Source: a virus. From it: 56,682 nt of DNA. A program made the translations under genes and the position numbers. The stretch spans positions 1 through 56,682 of IMG/VR virus record IMGVR_UViG_3300032086_002223; one strand, 5' to 3'. The notes below the pieces were generated by a model. That model saw only the letters and a list, made by a program, of their open reading frames with translations. It was not told where the DNA came from and searched no databases. Shown here piece after piece: positions 53,037-56,682 of the stretch; positions within the stretch are counted from its first letter, which is position 1, and each line of letters opens with the position of its first letter.

Positions 53037-53044
53037 TATTTATA
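53037..53044 (-). promoter_or_regulatory. Late promoter, 5 nt before gp25
   Basis: Perfect TATAAATA on the minus strand followed by GTTAG and the ATG at 53031; +1 is predicted at the start codon. It overlaps the gap after the 497-residue gene (stop at 53047). Confidence 0.77.
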
Positions 53045-53046
53045 CA

Positions 53047-54540
53047 CTAAACTTTGATTATTGAAATACTACTTCCTAAAACAGGGGCAGTATTGAAAAT
53101 AACATTACTTGAACTGATAGTATATGAACCTGTAAGAGGAAGAACACTCTGTTCTTCTCCATCAACAAAGACCTTTACTGTACCAACACCACTTGGTATT
53201 GAGAATATAGTAGTATTTCCGTCTGCAGTAAAACTTGAAACACCCTCATTACTTCCAGCATCATTGAAACTTATGAATCTTTGTATTAGTTTTCCATCTA
53301 CAACTGTATCTTGATTTTGTTTCTTAGTCTCTGAATCAATCTGTTGTACTCTTTGTGAATTATCATTATTAGGTGTAACTTGTTGTACACTCATTACACC
53401 TTTAATACCAACGATGGTCGGAATTGCAGGTGGGAATCCTATTAGTTTTAGAAAATCACAAAATGTAAGTGTTAGTATTTCAAATATTTTTCCTAGACCA
53501 ATTGCACTGAAAAACTTCTTAACAATCTTAACCCAATCAAACAACAACTTCTTCTGCCAGTTTTGACAAAAGTCTTGGAATGCAATTTTGATTTCCATAA
53601 TCTTTTGTTCTAATGATTCTACAGTTGTTTTAATCTTACCACCGATGATGGATAGTATATTAAACCCAAACACCGATAGTTTGTTCAATGCTTCATCTAT
53701 CTTCTCACCAATCTCTCTTAGTTCTTTCATGATAGCTTCTTTTGCAAGTGCAGTAAGATTACCCAAACTTAATTTCTCCAGTAATTCCTTTCGTTTCTTC
53801 ATAAACTTTTCAATAGCTAAATCTACTAATGCACCGATGTCGGGTATGGTGAATAGTTTTATAAGAGACGGTAGACCTAATGCATCCCATATCTCTTCAA
53901 ACTTATCAATCAACTTTCCAAAAACTTTAAACAGTGCATTGTTTAGAAAACCCTGTATCTCTGTTTTGATATACTGCCAAGTCATCTTTGCTTTCCACTC
54001 ATCACAAAGAACACCGAACTCTGCTTTCCATGCTCTTAACTTTTCGGGTATTAGGTTATAGAAGAAATCAATCTTTGCAAGTATCTTAGCTCTAATCTCT
54101 GACTGATATGTGGGGTCAAAGATTCTAACAATGTCAATTGCAAGTCCACCAAATTTGAAAATCAAATCTATTGGTATCAACTTCATTATAATTTCTGCAA
54201 CCTTTCTAGGTATGTAAATGTGAAACTCTTGAATCAATTCAGTGATTGCATCGTTAATCTCTTTCTGCCATTCACGTATCTTACCTTTAAAATCCCAATA
54301 AGGACTCAACAAGTTTTGTAACTTCTTAATAAAGTCTTCTATAGTCTTTATAAGTTCCCGTATCTCTTTACGTAAGTCTTCTGTAAGTTCATCTGCCATA
54401 GTAACAAGTGCAACTCTAAGTTGACTTGGTATTTGTGCAAGTTGATTAAGTGCATTGACTAAGTCTTCCTTAGTTGGTAAGGAAAATATCGTGTCGGGTG
54501 AACATCCAAAAGATGTTGGAACTTGTACTGTGAATGCCAT
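53047..54540 (-). CDS. Helical virion-associated protein with C-terminal beta module, 497 aa
   Basis: Residues 25-400 are almost all amphipathic helix with many Lys/Glu and hydrophobic repeats (for example KEIRELIKTIEDFIKKLQNLL), several long enough to touch or span membrane (LIPIDLIFKFGGLAIDIV near 125-142; FGFNILSIIGG near 295). Residues about 425-497 form a beta module, TADGNTTIFSIPSGVGTVKVF...GSSISIIKV, related to modules in fibre proteins here. Position between gp5 and gp25 suggests a baseplate hub component, possibly an ejected protein. Family not recognised. Confidence 0.78.
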   Translation of the reverse strand: MAFTVQVPTSFGCSPDTIFSLPTKEDLVNALNQLAQIPSQLRVALVTMADELTEDLRKEIRELIKTIEDFIKKLQNLLSPYWDFKGKIREWQKEINDAITELIQEFHIYIPRKVAEIIMKLIPIDLIFKFGGLAIDIVRIFDPTYQSEIRAKILAKIDFFYNLIPEKLRAWKAEFGVLCDEWKAKMTWQYIKTEIQGFLNNALFKVFGKLIDKFEEIWDALGLPSLIKLFTIPDIGALVDLAIEKFMKKRKELLEKLSLGNLTALAKEAIMKELREIGEKIDEALNKLSVFGFNILSIIGGKIKTTVESLEQKIMEIKIAFQDFCQNWQKKLLFDWVKIVKKFFSAIGLGKIFEILTLTFCDFLKLIGFPPAIPTIVGIKGVMSVQQVTPNNDNSQRVQQIDSETKKQNQDTVVDGKLIQRFISFNDAGSNEGVSSFTADGNTTIFSIPSGVGTVKVFVDGEEQSVLPLTGSYTISSSNVIFNTAPVLGSSISIIKV

Positions 54541-55559
54541 TATGAATTAAGTTTAAGTATGTTTCCGTAAAGACTGATAGTAGGTGCAGTGACTGACAAG
54601 TCTTTGATTGATGTAATATCAGTTTTACCTGTTACATCAATTTGTGCATCACCACCAACGTCTAATTTTGCATCACCTAAAATCTTGACATTTACTTTAC
54701 CACCGATGTACACTTCGTCATCTTTACAGACAACTGTGTATCTATCGTTTACAATTCTAGTTACCTCAGACCCATCATGATGAATCTCATGGAATGTTCC
54801 TGACCTGTGTTGAACTGCAATTCTTTCGTGGTTAAGTGTATCATCTACTTCTAGTAAATGACCTGATTCTGTGAATGTTGTTTTATTGTATGGATACTTA
54901 GGTTCTCTTTTTACACCTATATCTGTGTCTTTGAAATTGTCTAGAGATATTTCTCTATCTTTATAGTTTGGTTTTTCACCTGTATGGTATTTACCTAAAT
55001 CACTCTCACCTCTCTCTAGTGGATAATATGGTAAATCGGATTTAGTTACTTTGTCATTGGTAATCTTACTACCTTTACCTTTGTAATCTATTTCGATTTT
55101 GGATGGTAACTTAGGTGACTCTTCGATTGATACGTCTAGTCCAAATCCTCTTTGTGATGCATGTTTAGGATTCTCTCCATCGGGTGTATTTTTATAATCT
55201 GATTTAGATAACAATCTAGGGTCATTAAACCCGTCTGTTGTTTTAGGTCTATATTTTTGTTTGTCATCTTCTCTAGAATATTGTGATGAGATACCAGCAA
55301 CAACACCTGTGATGACTGGGTCTTGCATAGCTTTGTCTCTGAAGAACCCCACTACATTTGTACCCTCAGTCAAACCGTGTTGTGTACCAAAACCTGAATG
55401 ACCTGTAGATGTAGTTGGAAGGATAACCTGACACCATGGTAAGTCGGGTGTTGATATCATTTGTTTATCATGAGTGTGATACCCATGAATACGAACACGA
55501 ACCCTTCCTATCTTTAGAGGGTCATGTCTGTCTTCAACTACTCCGTAAAAATTTATCAT
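54540..55559 (-). CDS. gp5: Baseplate hub/spike protein gp5 without lysozyme domain
   Basis: 339 aa against 575 in T4. The N-terminal OB-fold (residues 1-110) starts INFYGVVEDRHDPLKIGRVRVRIHG and includes FGTQHGLTEGTNVVGFFRDK. Then a linker and, from about 230, the VgrG/spike-type part ending in short beta-helix repeats (VNVKILGDAKLDVGGDAQIDV, read in parts). The lysozyme insertion of T4 gp5 is absent, as in many marine relatives. The gene overlaps gp27 by ATGA and the 497-residue gene by TAATG. Confidence 0.92.
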   Translation of the reverse strand: MINFYGVVEDRHDPLKIGRVRVRIHGYHTHDKQMISTPDLPWCQVILPTTSTGHSGFGTQHGLTEGTNVVGFFRDKAMQDPVITGVVAGISSQYSREDDKQKYRPKTTDGFNDPRLLSKSDYKNTPDGENPKHASQRGFGLDVSIEESPKLPSKIEIDYKGKGSKITNDKVTKSDLPYYPLERGESDLGKYHTGEKPNYKDREISLDNFKDTDIGVKREPKYPYNKTTFTESGHLLEVDDTLNHERIAVQHRSGTFHEIHHDGSEVTRIVNDRYTVVCKDDEVYIGGKVNVKILGDAKLDVGGDAQIDVTGKTDITSIKDLSVTAPTISLYGNILKLNS

Positions 55560-56682
55560 GTTCTTTCACCTTTTTGTGGTGTATCATCAACTCTAACTCT
55601 TTCAATTGGTTTTGCAAATGATTCTTTTACACACTCTAGTATTAACTTAGCAGAATCTTTATTACCTATCTCTAGTGTCATGTCTGTAATCAGATACCTA
55701 TCATCTGTCTTCTCATCTTTTGGCATCATACCATCATCGTGAGGAACCTCTGCAGCTGGAATATCTAATTCTACAACTGTACCCACTGATACGTCTGACC
55801 TTGCAGACACCTCAACCACAACAATATTCTGTTGTAACTGTTCTAACATTGCTTGTCTCTGTAAACAACTGTTTTCATTGTTGTCTGAATTATATGAGAC
55901 AAAGACTTCCTTATCGTCTATTTTTTTTCTATTATCATATGCATGAGGCATTACATAATCATATTTTACTACTGAATTATATGATTCATTTAAACCATCC
56001 TCTTCTCCAAGTGTAACAACTTCGGGTGATACATCTTGGTCTTGTATCATTTTTCCTCTTAATAGTTTCTCAGGCCCTGATTTAATCATAGGGTATCCTG
56101 ATAAATGGTCTTTCATTGTTTCATTGAAGTGTTTACTTAAATCAAAGACACTACTCTTTACTGTTTTGTTTACTGGATTGAATGTTTTTAAAGTAGATGC
56201 AAAACCACCATTTTGTAAACCTCTTAGAGTATTAAAATGTGAAGGTCTATGATACCTAAGTATTTGAGTATTCAAACCGACTTGTTGGTCTTCTCTAGAT
56301 AACTCTCTATTGTCAACTGAAGACCTATCTCTATATGTAAATTTTACAGGTGCATTTAACTTTATCATTTCATGTAAAGGCATAAATCTCATTCCACCTG
56401 TGAGTGTAGAAAATAAAAAGAATGAGTTTTTATATGCAATTTTTCTATCTGATGTGTCTGCATTATCTTTACAAAACTCTAGTACACTATTAACATTCCA
56501 ATTGGGACTAATGAACTGAACATTCTTTGGTTCTGAATCAACAAACAAATCTAGGTCGTCTCTTTTTGCACCCAACTCATCAATCAAAACATTTGCAAGT
56601 ACACTGGTCATTGACCCCCTATACACTTTAGAAACTCTTTTCTTTAAACCAGTCATCAACATAGGGTCACATATATGTAATG
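55556..56682 (-). CDS. gp27: Baseplate hub protein gp27, 5' end outside window
   Basis: The frame is open to the window edge with no stop upstream of the ATG at 56662, so that Met is probably internal. About 375 codons are visible; T4 gp27 is 391 aa, so roughly the first 100 residues may be missing. The segment SVYRGSMTSVLANVLIDELGAK-like start, NWNVNSVLEFCKDNAD (about 54-69 from 56662), and C-terminal DRYLITDMTLEIGNKDSAKLIL fit the gp27 tube-like hub domains that carry gp5. Overlap with gp5 (ATGA at 55556-55559) supports the call. The name is moderately confident. Confidence 0.75.
   Translation of the reverse strand, partial: LHICDPMLMTGLKKRVSKVYRGSMTSVLANVLIDELGAKRDDLDLFVDSEPKNVQFISPNWNVNSVLEFCKDNADTSDRKIAYKNSFFLFSTLTGGMRFMPLHEMIKLNAPVKFTYRDRSSVDNRELSREDQQVGLNTQILRYHRPSHFNTLRGLQNGGFASTLKTFNPVNKTVKSSVFDLSKHFNETMKDHLSGYPMIKSGPEKLLRGKMIQDQDVSPEVVTLGEEDGLNESYNSVVKYDYVMPHAYDNRKKIDDKEVFVSYNSDNNENSCLQRQAMLEQLQQNIVVVEVSARSDVSVGTVVELDIPAAEVPHDDGMMPKDEKTDDRYLITDMTLEIGNKDSAKLILECVKESFAKPIERVRVDDTPQKGERT

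Noticed and set aside
1-56682. tRNA genes, transposases, integrase or attachment sites
   Set aside because: No cloverleaf with a proper T-loop, no transposase or integrase motifs, and no terminal direct repeats were seen on either strand.

Overview
The window is a block of virion genes from a T4-like (contractile-tailed) phage. Every recognisable gene lies on the minus strand, so transcription runs from high to low coordinates. The head, tail and baseplate set matches T4 gene for gene over long stretches. Several traits point to the marine T4-like phages of cyanobacteria or SAR11-type bacteria rather than to enteric T4: visibly AT-rich DNA, gp5 without a lysozyme domain, a giant DUF4815-type baseplate protein, several 2OG-Fe(II) oxygenases, and fibre-like proteins with repeated NLYFT-type motifs. 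The host is inferred; no photosynthesis gene is seen here.

Layout in the direction of transcription. 56682-44799 is the baseplate block: gp27 (cut by the window edge), gp5, a 497-residue helical protein, gp25, gp6, a 161-residue protein, a 1289-residue protein in the gp7 position, and gp8. 44757-32942 holds a 2210-residue DUF4815-type protein, a 70-residue coiled coil, a 908-residue fibre-like protein and a 745-residue repeat protein. 32923-25758 is a run of beta-rich fibre or adhesin-like proteins that share domains. 25744-21623 encodes a 1373-residue protein made mostly of 14- and 16-residue Arg/Gln/Tyr-rich repeats. 21566-16976 is an accessory cassette behind a host-type promoter: a ParB-like/glycosyltransferase fusion, an acidic protein, two 2OG-Fe(II) oxygenases, a probable DUF6065 protein and a small membrane protein. 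16930-4220 is the neck, terminase, tail and head block in T4 order: gp13, 14, 15, 16, 17, 18, 19, 20, two small prohead-core candidates, 21, 22, 23. 4220-1 holds a terminator, a GC-rich structured island, three small or tail-tube-like genes, then uvsY, a prolyl-hydroxylase-like oxygenase, uvsW and an LSm-like gene.

Regulation is legible. Late-type boxes (TATAAATA, CATAAATA, CCTAAATA, ACTAAATA on the minus strand) precede many transcription units. Two sigma70-type promoters with 17-bp spacers precede uvsY and the accessory cassette. In at least five places the box ends only 5 or 6 nt before the ATG, which predicts leaderless mRNAs. Strong Shine-Dalgarno sites sit before gp23, gp22, gp18 and some other structural genes. 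Many genes overlap by TAATG or ATGA.

The least conventional content is the pair of giant repeat proteins (about 67 and 27 units) that share an otherwise unrecognised central domain. Next come the accessory cassette beside them, the compact promoter-start codon architecture, and a GC-rich potentially structured RNA after the major capsid gene.
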